A stretch of 64,000 nucleotides of DNA from Acidimicrobiia bacterium. Lineage in GTDB: Bacteria > Actinomycetota > Acidimicrobiia > ATN3 > PSLF01. Below the pieces are notes generated by a model that worked only from the letters and a program-made list of their open reading frames with translations, ran no database searches and was not told the DNA's origin. A program made the position numbers and the translations under genes. Shown here piece by piece: positions 1-9,893 of the stretch (position 1 is its first letter; each line of letters begins with the position of its first letter). Location: assembly GCA_040289475.1 (NCBI GenBank), contig PSLF01000010.1:1-64000 (forward strand), written 5' to 3'.

Positions 1-105
1 TCCCGCGGCTCCGATGGCTGTTGAGCAATGGCCTGTTTAGGTAGGAGATAGTCATACTCGCCCGAGCTGTATTCGCCCAACTCCATCCCTCTGTCGGCCG
101 CTGCT

Positions 106-1158
106 CTACACCTCCTGGTCGAAGATGGAGAGCAGCTCCGCTTCTAGCGGATGTTCCACGCCGATGTGCTGGTACGCCAGCGGAGTCGCCACTCTGCCCC
201 TCGGAGTCTTGTGCATAAATCCTTGTTGTATAAGATACGGCTCGTACATCTCCTCAATTGTCTCGGGATCTTCCCCCACCACAGCAGAGAGGGTCTGCAG
301 CCCCACCGGACCACCTCCGAACTTCGTTACCACGGCCTTGAGGATTGCGCGATCTGTTCTATCGAGACCCCGACTGTCGATCTCGAACAACTCGAGGGCC
401 TGGCATGCAATTGATCTAGTAATGACTTCTGCCCCTTCCACCTGGGCGAAGTCCCTCACCCTTCGCAGAATCCGGTTGGCGATTCTAGGGGTGCCCCTAG
501 AACGTAGTCCTATCTCTGCTGCAGCGCCTTCATCTATGCGTAGCGAGAGCAACGATGCCGAGCGTTTTACGATTTCCGCCAGAGCTTCGGGCGAGTAGTA
601 GTCAAAGCGAGATATGAAGCCAAAACGGTCTCTGAGCGGACCTGTAATCAAGCCTGGTCTTGTGGTGGCTCCGATCAAGGTAAACCGAGCTATCTCGATT
701 CGCACCGACCGGGCTGCAGGCCCTTTACCAATGACAATGTCTATCTTGAAATCTTCAAGCGCTGGATACATCAGTTCCTCGACGGTTCTAGGTAGCCGAT
801 GTATCTCATCCACGAAGAGTACGTCCCCGCGCTCTAGATTCGATAGGATCGCGGCAAGGTCGCCCGGTCGCTCCAGGGCAGGCCCGCTGGTAACTCTGAA
901 CCCTACACCCAGCTCTGAAGCGACAATGCCAGCCATGCTAGTCTTGCCCAAACCTGGAGGGCCGCAAAACAACATGTGGTCGCAAGCCGCGTCTTGACGT
1001 TGCTTCGCGGCTTCTATCATGACCCTCAAGTGCTCCTTGAGTGCAGGTTGTCCAATGAATTCGGCCAGGCTCTTAGGTCTCAGGGCCTGCTCGGTGGCTG
1101 CGTCCTCAGAAACAGCCTCAGGAGAGAGAGGACGAACATCGGAAAGATCGTCGGCCAT
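106..1158 (-). CDS. ruvB: Holliday junction branch-migration ATPase RuvB
   Basis: AAA+ motor that drives branch migration of Holliday junctions with RuvA. The 350-residue length is normal for the family. Visible motifs are the Walker A GPPGLGKT at residues 66-73, the Walker B DEIH at 117-120, a sensor-1 stretch (GATTRP) and the C-terminal winged helix (GEDPETIEEMYEPYL). The gene starts directly after the ruvA stop, so ruvC, ruvA and ruvB form one tightly packed minus-strand operon. The 105 bases downstream, up to the window edge, hold no gene I can support. Confidence 0.97.
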   Translation of the reverse strand: MADDLSDVRPLSPEAVSEDAATEQALRPKSLAEFIGQPALKEHLRVMIEAAKQRQDAACDHMLFCGPPGLGKTSMAGIVASELGVGFRVTSGPALERPGDLAAILSNLERGDVLFVDEIHRLPRTVEELMYPALEDFKIDIVIGKGPAARSVRIEIARFTLIGATTRPGLITGPLRDRFGFISRFDYYSPEALAEIVKRSASLLSLRIDEGAAAEIGLRSRGTPRIANRILRRVRDFAQVEGAEVITRSIACQALELFEIDSRGLDRTDRAILKAVVTKFGGGPVGLQTLSAVVGEDPETIEEMYEPYLIQQGFMHKTPRGRVATPLAYQHIGVEHPLEAELLSIFDQEV

Positions 1159-1755
1159 CTACACTGCTCTCCGCCTCTCGCCCAACGCCTTGAGCGCTGC
1201 GGACACGATTTCTTCGACCGGCAAGGTGGGATCGGCTACCTGAAGTGCCTCCGCAATCTCGGCAGCCGAGTATCCAAGCTCGCCCAAAGCGGCTCGGGCC
1301 TCAGACATTGCAGAACCTGAGGGTTCTGCGGGCATCAATCCTTTACCCAACCGGTCCCTCATCTCGACCACAATGCGCCGGGCGAGCTTGGGACCTATGC
1401 CGGGCACAATGGCTAGTGCTCCGGCATCCTCCCCCGAGACTGCTAAACATAGCTCCGCTGCGCTGTACACAGAAAGAGCGGATAGGGCTACCTTGGGTCC
1501 TACACCGGGCGTCGCCATGAGTACCTCGAATGCGTCCCGGTCTTGTGGCGTGTTGAATCCGTAAAGTACCAACGCATCCTCTCGAACATGCAAGTACGTG
1601 TGGAGAAAGACATCGCTGTTCTGCCGAGAGACGGACTCAGCGATACGTGTTGGAACGAGAACGCGGTAGCCCACTCCGCTTACGTCTACCACGATCTCAA
1701 GTCCTGAATCGAGATCGCGAACAGCTATTACCTTTCCTCTTATCGCAGCTATCAA
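1159..1755 (-). CDS. ruvA: Holliday junction binding protein RuvA
   Basis: RuvA binds four-way junctions as a tetramer and loads RuvB. The 198-residue protein has the N-terminal OB fold (begins MIAAIRGKV), two helix-hairpin-helix motifs (TPGVGPKVA and VPGIGPKLA) and a C-terminal RuvB-binding domain after an Ala/Ser-rich linker. The start is TTG, preceded by a GAGGAGAG ribosome-binding site, and overlaps the ruvC stop by 4 bases, which suggests translational coupling. Confidence 0.96.
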   Translation of the reverse strand: MIAAIRGKVIAVRDLDSGLEIVVDVSGVGYRVLVPTRIAESVSRQNSDVFLHTYLHVREDALVLYGFNTPQDRDAFEVLMATPGVGPKVALSALSVYSAAELCLAVSGEDAGALAIVPGIGPKLARRIVVEMRDRLGKGLMPAEPSGSAMSEARAALGELGYSAAEIAEALQVADPTLPVEEIVSAALKALGERRRAV

Positions 1756-2249
1756 AGTGCTCTCCTCACGGAGGCTGCGAGACGACTCGAATTGAGGTGC
1801 GCCACAGCTACCGCAGCAGCGTCGGCAGCATCGGCCTCAATACTCGCTGGCTCCAACCCTAGAAGCCGCGCCGTCATAGAAGCCATCTGCTTTTTGTCAG
1901 CGGCCCCGTACCCCGTAAGGGCTCGCTTGACCTCGTTGGGCGAGTATCCAAAGACATCTAAACCGAACTTTCCTGCTAGTAAAAGCACGACCCCAGCCGC
2001 CTCGCCAACTTGTATAGCGGATTTAGCATTCACCTGAAAGTAGACCCGTTCCAGTGCCACGCACTCTGGCTCGAAGGAGCCAAGAATTCCAAGGAGCGCT
2101 TCCTCCAAACTACAGAGACGCTCAGAAATGGCAGTTCCTCTCAATGTCTTGATCACACCGATAGCCGGTGCGTACAGTCTCGAGCCGGCCTCTTCAACGA
2201 TCGCGTAGCCGGTCCGAGCAAGCCCCGGATCGATTCCCAACACTCTCAA
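1752..2249 (-). CDS. ruvC: Holliday junction resolvase RuvC
   Basis: Endonuclease that cuts Holliday junctions in the RuvABC complex. Acidic active-site segments are visible: IDPG at the N terminus, ALERVY in the middle and DAADAAAVA near the C terminus. A longer frame is open up to 2378, but those extra 43 residues do not resemble RuvC. A TTG at 2249 lies about 10 bases after GGAGGAGA and gives a 165-residue protein beginning just before VLGIDPG, which matches the family, so I chose it. First gene of the ruvCAB operon. Confidence 0.93.
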   Translation of the reverse strand: MRVLGIDPGLARTGYAIVEEAGSRLYAPAIGVIKTLRGTAISERLCSLEEALLGILGSFEPECVALERVYFQVNAKSAIQVGEAAGVVLLLAGKFGLDVFGYSPNEVKRALTGYGAADKKQMASMTARLLGLEPASIEADAADAAAVAVAHLNSSRLAASVRRAL

Positions 2250-2487
2250 ACCGACGAATCTCTCCTCCCTGGCTCTATTGTTCTCGAGCGATAAAAACCC
2301 CCTCGCCGCTCTATCCGGCGTCCCAGCACCATATAGACTCAGCGCCGATGACGCTCGGACAAGCAAAGTAGTCGCCATGCTGATTTGCTGCTCTGTAGAG
2401 CCTGAAAAGTCTCAAAGACTCACTAGATTCACGATAACGGAGGGTTACGACAATCCAATGGATTCCGAGCCACACAGGCCCTAAATT

Positions 2488-3237
2488 TCAGCCTGCTTCT
2501 GCCAGAATTTGGTCGGGAATGTCGAAGTTAGCGTAGACAGCTTGGACGTCGTCGCTGTCTTCTAGCGCCTCTATGAGTTTGAGAACTTTCTGAGCCGTGG
2601 CACGGTCAGAAACCGGAACCGTTGTCTGAGGTATCATCGTCACCTCTGCTTGCATAATTCGCACTCCCTCGGCCTCCAAACTGTCCCGCAGGTCTTTCAA
2701 TGCCTCCGGCGCGCAACGGATTTCCCACACAGAACCGTCAGTGTCGACGTCTTCGGCGCCAGCCTCCGCAGCAACCTCGATTAGTTTATCTTCGTCAATG
2801 GAGCCTGCCTCGACGCTCACAACACCTCGCATCTCGAATATCCACGAAACCGACCCGGGCTCCCCCATTGATCCTCCATTGCGAGTTACGATCGAACGAA
2901 CCTCGGAGGCAGCCCTGTTCCGGTTGTCGGTCAGCACATCGATAAGTAAGGCCACGCCGCCCGGTGCATAGGCCTCATACGAAACCCTCTCGTAGGTGGT
3001 TCCTTCGAGCTCGCCCGTTCCCCGTTTGATGGCGCGCTCTATATTGTCCATGGGCATCGAGGCATCTCTGGCTTTCTGGATAGCCGTGGCCAGAGTAGGG
3101 TTGCCTTTTGGATCGCCTCCTCCCTGTCTCGCCGCCACCTCGATAGCGCGAATTAGTTTGGCGAAAAGCTTGCCCCGGCGAGCATCGACTACGCCTTTCT
3201 TGTGCCTTATGGAGTGCCACTTCGAGTGTCCCGACAT
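2488..3237 (-). CDS. YebC/TACO1 family protein
   Basis: Family first annotated as transcriptional regulators and more recently linked to translation of difficult motifs. The N terminus MSGHSKWHSIRHKKG is the family hallmark and the 249-residue length is standard. In many actinobacteria this gene sits between pdxT and ruvC, exactly as here. About 240 bases separate it from ruvC, so it may or may not share a transcript with the ruv genes. Confidence 0.95.
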   Translation of the reverse strand: MSGHSKWHSIRHKKGVVDARRGKLFAKLIRAIEVAARQGGGDPKGNPTLATAIQKARDASMPMDNIERAIKRGTGELEGTTYERVSYEAYAPGGVALLIDVLTDNRNRAASEVRSIVTRNGGSMGEPGSVSWIFEMRGVVSVEAGSIDEDKLIEVAAEAGAEDVDTDGSVWEIRCAPEALKDLRDSLEAEGVRIMQAEVTMIPQTTVPVSDRATAQKVLKLIEALEDSDDVQAVYANFDIPDQILAEAG

Positions 3238-3255
3238 CTCGACAGACCGCCTTTT

Positions 3256-3828
3256 CTATTTAGCCCTCTCGAGAAAATACAGATGGAACCGGTCGTCTCC
3301 GGCCAACTCGGGATGGAACGCGAACAAGAATAAGTTGCGGTCCCGTACTGCCACAGGTTTGCCGGCAAGGAATGCTAAGGGCTCCACACGCTCATCTATG
3401 CGCTCGGGAAGGGGAGCCCTGATGAACACGCCGTGGAAACGGGGCGGATCTAAAACCGGAGCTTCCAGGTCTGCCTCGAAACTGTGAATCTGGCGACCAA
3501 AGGCATTGCGCCTCACCGATATACGGGCTGCCGCAAGAGTCTTTTGACCCAGTACCCCGTCTTCGACCTCGGATGCGCAGATGATCATGCCAGCACACGT
3601 TCCCATCACCGGCAGGCCTTCAGAGATCAGCTTGGAAAGCGGCTCAAAAATTCCTGAAGATTCCATAAGTTTTGACTGCACCGTAGACTCGCCGCCAGGA
3701 ATCACCAGAGCGTCAATACCAGAAAGGTCAGAGGGCACTTTTACCTCTTTGGACTCTGCTCCAAGACGAGCCAAGACCGCTTCGTGCTCCTTGAATGCCC
3801 CTTGCAAAGCGAGAACCCCGACCTTCAC
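3256..3828 (-). CDS. pdxT: Pyridoxal 5'-phosphate synthase glutaminase subunit PdxT
   Basis: Glutaminase subunit that feeds ammonia to PdxS in the DXP-independent route to PLP. It shows the class-I amidotransferase triad: Cys in GTCAGMI, and His and Glu in FHPEL near the C terminus, plus the IPGGEST loop. The frame is open to a TTG at 3894 overlapping the pdxS stop. A GTG at 3828 starts the protein at VKVGVLALQG and gives about 190 residues, the usual length, so I prefer it, although no strong ribosome-binding site precedes it. It follows pdxS directly. Confidence 0.94.
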   Translation of the reverse strand: MKVGVLALQGAFKEHEAVLARLGAESKEVKVPSDLSGIDALVIPGGESTVQSKLMESSGIFEPLSKLISEGLPVMGTCAGMIICASEVEDGVLGQKTLAAARISVRRNAFGRQIHSFEADLEAPVLDPPRFHGVFIRAPLPERIDERVEPLAFLAGKPVAVRDRNLFLFAFHPELAGDDRFHLYFLERAK

Positions 3829-3887
3829 CGGGTCTATGCCACTTCTGATCTCCAAAGGCCCAATCAGAGACCTCAGCTCTCGGTCCG

Positions 3888-4781
3888 CTACCAACCACGA
3901 GGCGCCAGGCGCTGTTCTTCGGGGAGCGAGGCAACATCAATCCCCTTCATGGGGACGCCGAGGCCACGGGAGACTTTCGCCACGATATGTGGATCGTTGT
4001 AATGGGTTGTCGCCTCGACGATAGCCCTAGCCATACGAGGTGGATCCTCCGATTTGAATATCCCCGATCCTACGAAGATACCTTCGGCCCCTAGCTGCAT
4101 CATGAGGCTTGCATCGGCAGGGGTGGCCACGCCTCCAGCACAGAAGAGTACAACGGGGAGTCTGCCAGTCTTCGCCACTTCTTCGACGAGGTCTAGCGGA
4201 GCCCCCAGCTCTTTAGCCGCGGCAAACCTCTCCTCTGGAGACATCGCGCGCAGCCGGGTAATGCCCAAACGAATAGCACGCATGTGGCGCACAGCCTCGA
4301 CAATGTTTCCAGTTCCAGCCTCGCCCTTCGAGCGAATCATAGCAGCGCCCTCGGCTATCCGCCTGAGCGCCTCACCCAAATTTCGAGCTCCGCAAACAAA
4401 GGGCACCTTGAACTGCCACTTGTCTATATGGTGTTCTTCGTCGGCTGGTGTGAGAACTTCAGACTCGTCGATGTAGTCGACCTCCAACGCTTCTAGCACT
4501 TGAGCTTCAGCAAAGTGACCAATGCGAACCTTCGCCATAACCGGAATAGTCACCGCTTCTTTTATGGCCTCGATAATCTGAGGGTCTGACATCCGGGCCA
4601 CTCCTCCATGGGCGCGGATGTCTGCTGGTACTCGCTCCAGCGCCATCACTGCGCAGGCTCCCGCATCCTCTGCTATGCGAGCTTGTTCGGGCGAGACCAC
4701 GTCCATAATTACGCCGCCCTTGAGCATCTCAGCGAGGCCGCGCTTGACCTTTGCAGTGCCGACTCGGTGGTTGTCGCTCAT
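3888..4781 (-). CDS. pdxS: Pyridoxal 5'-phosphate synthase lyase subunit PdxS
   Basis: Synthase subunit that condenses ribose 5-phosphate, glyceraldehyde 3-phosphate and ammonia into PLP. It is a TIM barrel with the expected segments [32 protein letters not shown] and [15 protein letters not shown]. The frame extends upstream to 4934, but the ATG at 4781 has a GAGGTAG site just before it and yields the normal length of 297 residues. Co-transcribed with pdxT. The 281 bases upstream contain no PdxR-type regulator gene. Confidence 0.96.
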   Translation of the reverse strand: MSDNHRVGTAKVKRGLAEMLKGGVIMDVVSPEQARIAEDAGACAVMALERVPADIRAHGGVARMSDPQIIEAIKEAVTIPVMAKVRIGHFAEAQVLEALEVDYIDESEVLTPADEEHHIDKWQFKVPFVCGARNLGEALRRIAEGAAMIRSKGEAGTGNIVEAVRHMRAIRLGITRLRAMSPEERFAAAKELGAPLDLVEEVAKTGRLPVVLFCAGGVATPADASLMMQLGAEGIFVGSGIFKSEDPPRMARAIVEATTHYNDPHIVAKVSRGLGVPMKGIDVASLPEEQRLAPRGW

Positions 4782-5062
4782 ATCTACCTCAACTTCTGTT
4801 TCTATTACACGAATTCTGGGACACAACTCGTATTGGGAGATCTTTCCAACCCCACGCTGTCCTCGTTTCGGTTTCGCAACCGAAACTTCTCTTGGACAAC
4901 CGCGTGCTCGAGTCCCACAGCTCTTTGTAGCCAATTCTAGAATTGGCCTCCAAATAGAAGGAAGAGGTTCTTCTAGGACGGACGCAACGAATTACCTTCT
5001 ATCTTCAAGACGATATACAAGCGAAAAACGAGAACGTAAGTCGGTCTCGGTAAATTCGGGCT

Positions 5063-5950
5063 TCACAGCTCTTTTAGAGCCTCGATGCGCTCTTCTATAG
5101 GAGGGTGTGTGTCAAAGAGTCGGTTAAGTACGGAGCTTTCGCTGGCAACGGGAGACTCTATATAGAGATGCGCGATGGCATTGGAGTGGTGTCGCACAAC
5201 AGTCGGATTGTCTCGGAGCTTTTCCAATGCCCCGATCAGGCCAGGCGGATAGCGAGTTAGCTGGACTGCGGAGAAGTCGGCCAAGCTCTCTCGCCGTCTT
5301 GATATGGCTGCTCGAATGAGAGCGGCTCCTAGGGGAGCTAGCACCACCGCAAGCAACGCCAGAGCTAAAAAGATCGGGTTTTTAGATTCCGAATCCCGTC
5401 CCCTCCGGTCGCCCCCGAACCACAGAAGACGCAGAGTAATATCCGAGGCAACGACAACAGTCCCAGCCAATACCGCGGCCACAGTTCCTACGAGGGTATC
5501 GTAGTTTTTGATGTGGCTCATCTCGTGAGCTATGACACCCTCGAGTTCCACTCTGTTCATGATCTCTAGCAGTCCCGTTGTGACCGCTATAGCCGCGTGT
5601 CGGGGATCTCGTCCCGTTGCAAAAGCATTAGGCGCGGGGTCGTCTATTACATACACCTTCGGCTTGGGAATACCTGCTGCGATCGCCATCGCCTCGACGA
5701 GATTATGAAGTCGTGCATACTGCACAGGATCGGCTGGCTTTGCACCAGCCAGCGCTATCACGATTTTGTCAGAGTTCCAATACGATCCGACGCTCAGAAC
5801 CAACGCCACTACCCCAGCAACGGCCAGGCCAATCCAGCCAAAGCGCAAGAGGTAAGAGAGAGCCGCGCCCACAGCGAGGACAAATGCTATGAACAACCCA
5901 ACGAGGAGGACCGTCCGGCGCTTGTTAGATGCAATTCGTTCGTAAAACAT
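5063..5950 (-). CDS. htpX: M48 family membrane zinc metalloprotease (HtpX-like)
   Basis: Membrane-bound zinc protease of the HtpX/M48 family, thought to clear misfolded membrane proteins. The zinc motif HEMSH is at residues 142-146, with a downstream ESLADFSA segment carrying the third ligand region. Two transmembrane helices lie near the N terminus (about 12-35 and 38-57) and two more flank the catalytic core. The 295-residue length is normal. It lies just downstream of a lemA-like gene on the same strand, a pairing seen in many bacteria. Confidence 0.92.
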   Translation of the reverse strand: MFYERIASNKRRTVLLVGLFIAFVLAVGAALSYLLRFGWIGLAVAGVVALVLSVGSYWNSDKIVIALAGAKPADPVQYARLHNLVEAMAIAAGIPKPKVYVIDDPAPNAFATGRDPRHAAIAVTTGLLEIMNRVELEGVIAHEMSHIKNYDTLVGTVAAVLAGTVVVASDITLRLLWFGGDRRGRDSESKNPIFLALALLAVVLAPLGAALIRAAISRRRESLADFSAVQLTRYPPGLIGALEKLRDNPTVVRHHSNAIAHLYIESPVASESSVLNRLFDTHPPIEERIEALKEL

Positions 5951-6029
5951 CCCTCGATTTCACTATCTCTGGCACAAAAAGGCGCGCTCGTGCCGAGTGG
6001 GTCCGTGTAGCAGCGATACTAGCCAGCAA

Positions 6030-6584
6030 TCAGCTAAAGCTGATCCTGGGAGGAGTCGACCTGTCGAGGCCAGGCTCCTCGAACATCTCCTTCGGCGTGC
6101 GAGATCCCTTGAACAACAAACCAGGGAAAGTCTCAATTTTATTGTTAAAAGCCAGCACGGCATCGTTGTAGAACTGGCGAGCATAGGCTATGCGGTCCTC
6201 GGTGGCTGTCAGCTCCTCTTGAAGTTGCAAGAAGTTCTGGTTCGCCTTCAAGTCCGGATATGACTCCGACAGGGCGAACAGCTGTCGCAGGGCATCGGTG
6301 ACAACGTTTTGGGCTTGCCCCTGTTCTTTAGGGCCTCGGGCCGAGAGAGCTTGGTTGCGAGCTTGCACTACCCGCTCTAAAGCCTCTCGTTCGTGGGCGG
6401 CGTATCCTTTGACCGCTTCTACGAGATTGGGAATCAAATCGAGCCGTCTTTTTAACTGAACGTCAATCTGACTCCAGGCATTGTCGATCCGGTTTTCTAG
6501 GCGGACGATGGAGTTCCACACACCCACAGCCCAAGCTATCAAGCCCACGACGACAATCAATAAAACGATAAAAGCAATAGTCAT
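6030..6584 (-). CDS. LemA family protein
   Basis: LemA proteins are small membrane-anchored, mostly helical proteins of uncertain function. This 184-residue protein has one N-terminal membrane helix (about residues 2-22) followed by the family core: RLENRIDNAWSQIDVQLKRR, then LIPNLVEAVKGYA and a later ARQFYNDAV segment. It precedes the HtpX-like protease by 80 bases on the same strand. Confidence 0.92.
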   Translation of the reverse strand: MTIAFIVLLIVVVGLIAWAVGVWNSIVRLENRIDNAWSQIDVQLKRRLDLIPNLVEAVKGYAAHEREALERVVQARNQALSARGPKEQGQAQNVVTDALRQLFALSESYPDLKANQNFLQLQEELTATEDRIAYARQFYNDAVLAFNNKIETFPGLLFKGSRTPKEMFEEPGLDRSTPPRISFS

Positions 6585-6598
6585 TGATTAGCTCCAGT

Positions 6599-7597
6599 TC
6601 AGTTCACCTCAAGAGCACCCTTTTGCAGAGCTGTACTAAAAGAGACGATACACGGAACAAGCTCTTCCATGGCGGAGATGGAAGCGTCCAGTTCGGCAAG
6701 GATTGCCTTGTGCAATTTGGCATTGGATGCCGCGACAATAGAAATCTGAGCCTGGCGGTCAGACCCTAGCAAGCTCCTATTCCCTATAGCCTCTCCCCAC
6801 GCGTCGGTTACAACGCCACCTGCATTTCGCAGGCATAAATAAGCAGCTGCTATATCGTAGGGCGCGTTGCACACGACGGCTCCACGCCCGGCCCGCAAAA
6901 ACTCCGCTTCCAAAACAGGGTAGGTAGCCAGCACTCGGAGCGCTGGATCGACGTATGCGTCGAGCTGGCCGGTGACTATTCGGGTCATGATGTAGCTGGC
7001 AGAGCCTAAATCGAAGGTCGACCCACCAATCGCACACGCATCGGCGAGGCTGGATACCGCAGCGGCCACTGGTAGGTACGGCCGCCCCCTGTATCCGCCG
7101 GCCCAAAACGCAGAGGATAAGTCGGAGTTGTCGGTGGGTGATGGGCGCAGCCGCTCTTCCCCAGCGACTATGGCCACCTCGCCGTTCGAGTCAGCGAGAA
7201 AACAAGTACCCGACTTGATCTCTAGAACGCATGCGGCCTCTATGTCATCGAGGACCGGATCTTCGAGATTGGTCGTCGCCGCCACCGACACACAGCTCGA
7301 CTCGAAACCAGCCGCAGCGGGCCGCGTGCCGTCTATCGGATCGACGACGAGGATCGCCTCGGCCCGAGGAGATTTATTCAAACCAGCATCCTCCGTGTAG
7401 ATCGAGTAGGTGGGCCTTTCCTCGATGAAAGCCCGAACCACGCCTTCTGCTACTTCGTCTATCTTCATCGTGGCATCCCCTCCAACCGCAGTACCTACCT
7501 GGTCTCGCGCGCCGAAGGTTCCCATATGCGGAAGAACAGCTGCCCTCACTTTGCGAGCCAGCTCCACGCAGTCAAAAAGAAGATCGGATGTGTACAT
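6599..7597 (-). CDS. Inositol monophosphatase-like phosphatase
   Basis: Member of the Mg-dependent, Li-sensitive phosphatase superfamily (IMPase/FBPase/CysQ). The metal-binding signature appears as DPIDGTRPAAAG and the C-terminal GGVVTDAWG segment matches the second signature. An ED pair in IYTEDAG occupies the usual GEE position. The middle is divergent, so the substrate is uncertain. Its place beside the lipid/PIM genes makes an inositol phosphate plausible but not shown. The frame is open to 7624; the ATG at 7597, after a GAGG-rich stretch, is the better start. Confidence 0.8.
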   Translation of the reverse strand: MYTSDLLFDCVELARKVRAAVLPHMGTFGARDQVGTAVGGDATMKIDEVAEGVVRAFIEERPTYSIYTEDAGLNKSPRAEAILVVDPIDGTRPAAAGFESSCVSVAATTNLEDPVLDDIEAACVLEIKSGTCFLADSNGEVAIVAGEERLRPSPTDNSDLSSAFWAGGYRGRPYLPVAAAVSSLADACAIGGSTFDLGSASYIMTRIVTGQLDAYVDPALRVLATYPVLEAEFLRAGRGAVVCNAPYDIAAAYLCLRNAGGVVTDAWGEAIGNRSLLGSDRQAQISIVAASNAKLHKAILAELDASISAMEELVPCIVSFSTALQKGALEVN

Positions 7598-7707
7598 ACC
7601 GTCCGTACCTCTTCCTCGGGTCAAAGGCCGATAGCTTCACCCTCTTCGGGATCTTGGTACTTCCGCATTGTTCTCGTCGGAGCCGGTCGAAGCTTGTCTC
7701 CGTTTGG

Positions 7708-8826
7708 CTATGCGTCTTGACCAGAACCAGCTGCCTCCTTGTAAGTCGCCATAACATCGGGGACCAGTCGTTCCCAGTCGAAGCGAGCTGCTCGAGAGCG
7801 CCCACGCCTCGCTAGCTCGTCCATACGCATTGGTGTAGCCAGAAGATCGCAGATCGTCTCGGCGACTGCCCTCGAATCTCCGGCAGGGAAATAAGCAACC
7901 GCGTCTCCCCCGACCCACCGGTAGCCATCGAGTTCGGCAGCGGCCACACACGCGCCCGATGCCATTCCCTCCAACAGCACTATTCCGAAGGACTCGGAAG
8001 CGACCGAGGGAACGCAAACTACCCTGGCGGAGCCGTAAGCCCTCAATAGCTCGTCGTCATCGAGGCGTCCTTTCATCTCTACACCTCTGATGCGAGCAGC
8101 TTTGGCCTCAAGGGTGGCTCTCAAGGGTCCGTCCCCTACAACAACGAGGCGGGCACTCGGATGGGAGTCTATAACCATCGGCCAACTGTCCAAAAGAATG
8201 TCGCATCCCTTTCGCATTTCCAACCTTCCCACAAAAAGAACGATCTCGGGCCGAGAAGAGGGCGGCTTAGAAAGGCCCGCGAACTTCGCGACTTCTATTC
8301 CATTAGGGAGAATCCGGATCTTTTCGGCCACTTCATCACCGAAGTGACGTCGTAACAGCTCTCTTGCCGGCGGCGACACAGCTGCCTTGATCTGGATGCG
8401 TCGGAGCAGCCGCGCGAATGCTGGCCGAAACCAGTCATAAAAGGGCATCCGCTCCGCTGCCGCGTGAAAAGTCGCTACCAATGGTGGTCTTTCCCTTAGA
8501 AGCAGCGTATACAGAGAGACGCCCGCCTGTAGCGGCTCGTGAACGTGTACGACCTCTGGTTTGAAGTGCGAAAAAAAGCGCCGTAATCGAAGTGGTACCG
8601 CAGGAGAAAGCGCCAGTCTCGAGACGGACTTGTTAGCTGGGAAAGGCAGAGAACGCCCAACACCAACCACTTCGACGCCATCGACAGAAGGAGAATCTCC
8701 GTCCAGTGGCGCCATCACTAACACCGTGTTACCGGCCATAGTTAAGTGGGTTGCCAGCGACAGAACGTGGTTTTGGACCCCGCCCGGTGCTGACAGCGAG
8801 TAAGGACATACAAGAGCAATCCGCAT
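7708..8826 (-). CDS. GT4 glycosyltransferase, PimA-like phosphatidylinositol mannosyltransferase
   Basis: GT-B fold glycosyltransferase of family GT4. The N terminus MRIALVCPYSLSAPGGVQ is the form seen in PimA and relatives, and the C-terminal half has the nucleotide-sugar motif (SFGIVLLEGMASG) with the EX7E arrangement. In actinobacteria this gene follows pgsA and the patA-like acyltransferase and adds mannose to phosphatidylinositol on the inner face of the membrane. I chose the ATG at 8826 rather than 8907, since the longer form would overlap the upstream gene. Gap to that gene is 14 bases. Confidence 0.87.
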   Translation of the reverse strand: MRIALVCPYSLSAPGGVQNHVLSLATHLTMAGNTVLVMAPLDGDSPSVDGVEVVGVGRSLPFPANKSVSRLALSPAVPLRLRRFFSHFKPEVVHVHEPLQAGVSLYTLLLRERPPLVATFHAAAERMPFYDWFRPAFARLLRRIQIKAAVSPPARELLRRHFGDEVAEKIRILPNGIEVAKFAGLSKPPSSRPEIVLFVGRLEMRKGCDILLDSWPMVIDSHPSARLVVVGDGPLRATLEAKAARIRGVEMKGRLDDDELLRAYGSARVVCVPSVASESFGIVLLEGMASGACVAAAELDGYRWVGGDAVAYFPAGDSRAVAETICDLLATPMRMDELARRGRSRAARFDWERLVPDVMATYKEAAGSGQDA

Positions 8827-8840
8827 GCGTGATCGCCCAA

Positions 8841-9893
8841 CTAACTCGGTGCCTGAACCCCGAGAGCCTCCCAATCGGAAGGCCAAAAGGGAGTGAACAG
8901 GTGCCACTGCTCCGGATCGTTGCGAATGAGCTCCTCGAATTCCCTGATCAAGGATGTGGTTGTCTCGACTATTTTCTCCTGCACACTGGAGCCTTGGCTC
9001 GGGCCAATAGGTGGGCGGACAACCCCGCGGTGACGCCCTCCCTCGATCATGTAGAGCCCCACTGGAAGTAAGTCGGCCCCCGTTCGCAAGGCCAAAGCCG
9101 CAGGGCCTGCCGGGACGCGGGTAATCTCTCCGAAGAACTCCACTGGTATCCCCCCAGGCCCTATCTGCCTATCCGCGACGAGGGCTACGATACCGCCCGA
9201 CTTCAACTGCTTAATCGCTTCTTTGACGGAAAGAGATGTACCGTCCAACGGCACTATACGCATGCCCAGCCGTTCACGGGTCCGTTTCCAATGCTCAAAA
9301 GCCTTGCGCGGCCTCAAGTACTCCGCAATCGCAAGCACTGGGCCGTACCTGTGGGATACGTAGCAGCCCGCCATATCCCAGTTTCCAAGGTGAGGAAGGG
9401 CGAGAATGACACCCTTGCCCTTCTGCAGCGACTCGGCAATCCATTCCTCCCCCTCAGTCTCCAACAGCTCGACAACTTCAGAACTAGGCATCGATGACAA
9501 TCTGAACGTCTCGTACCAATATCGGGCATAAAGCGCCGTTGCTCGTTGCATGCGTTGCTCTAGCTCGCGTGCGGGCATGGGGCCTAGCACTTTCTCGAGG
9601 TGCCGGCGCATCATGAGCATTCGCCGCTTAGACATCCTGGAATAGGCGGTTTGAAGAGCCCACAGGAGGGGAGGCGCAAGAGATTCCGGCAAAACCCGAG
9701 CTAGAAATTCTCCTATCCGGGCCCACCCATATGCGATCCAAGGTCCAGCCTCGAACTTCCGGAACGCCTCCCAAGGGCCGGCAGGAGCCGAGTCTCCCAA
9801 AACTAAGCGGTCTTTCGTGCGCAGCGGTCGGAGCTCCACCTTGCCGAGCCTCCTATTGCCAGCGGACGCTCTTGAACGAACTTCAAAGTTCAC
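8841..9893 (-). CDS. Lysophospholipid acyltransferase family protein (PatA-like)
   Basis: Membrane-associated acyltransferase of the LPLAT/HtrB-like superfamily. The catalytic H-x4-D appears in LPHLGNWDMAG and a substrate-binding segment in VEFFGEITRVPAGPAALAL. In the actinobacterial pgsA-patA-pimA cluster the equivalent enzyme acylates mannosylated phosphatidylinositol, which is the likely role here. Its start overlaps the end of the phosphatidyltransferase gene by 4 bases, indicating one operon. Confidence 0.88.
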   Translation of the reverse strand: MNFEVRSRASAGNRRLGKVELRPLRTKDRLVLGDSAPAGPWEAFRKFEAGPWIAYGWARIGEFLARVLPESLAPPLLWALQTAYSRMSKRRMLMMRRHLEKVLGPMPARELEQRMQRATALYARYWYETFRLSSMPSSEVVELLETEGEEWIAESLQKGKGVILALPHLGNWDMAGCYVSHRYGPVLAIAEYLRPRKAFEHWKRTRERLGMRIVPLDGTSLSVKEAIKQLKSGGIVALVADRQIGPGGIPVEFFGEITRVPAGPAALALRTGADLLPVGLYMIEGGRHRGVVRPPIGPSQGSSVQEKIVETTTSLIREFEELIRNDPEQWHLFTPFWPSDWEALGVQAPS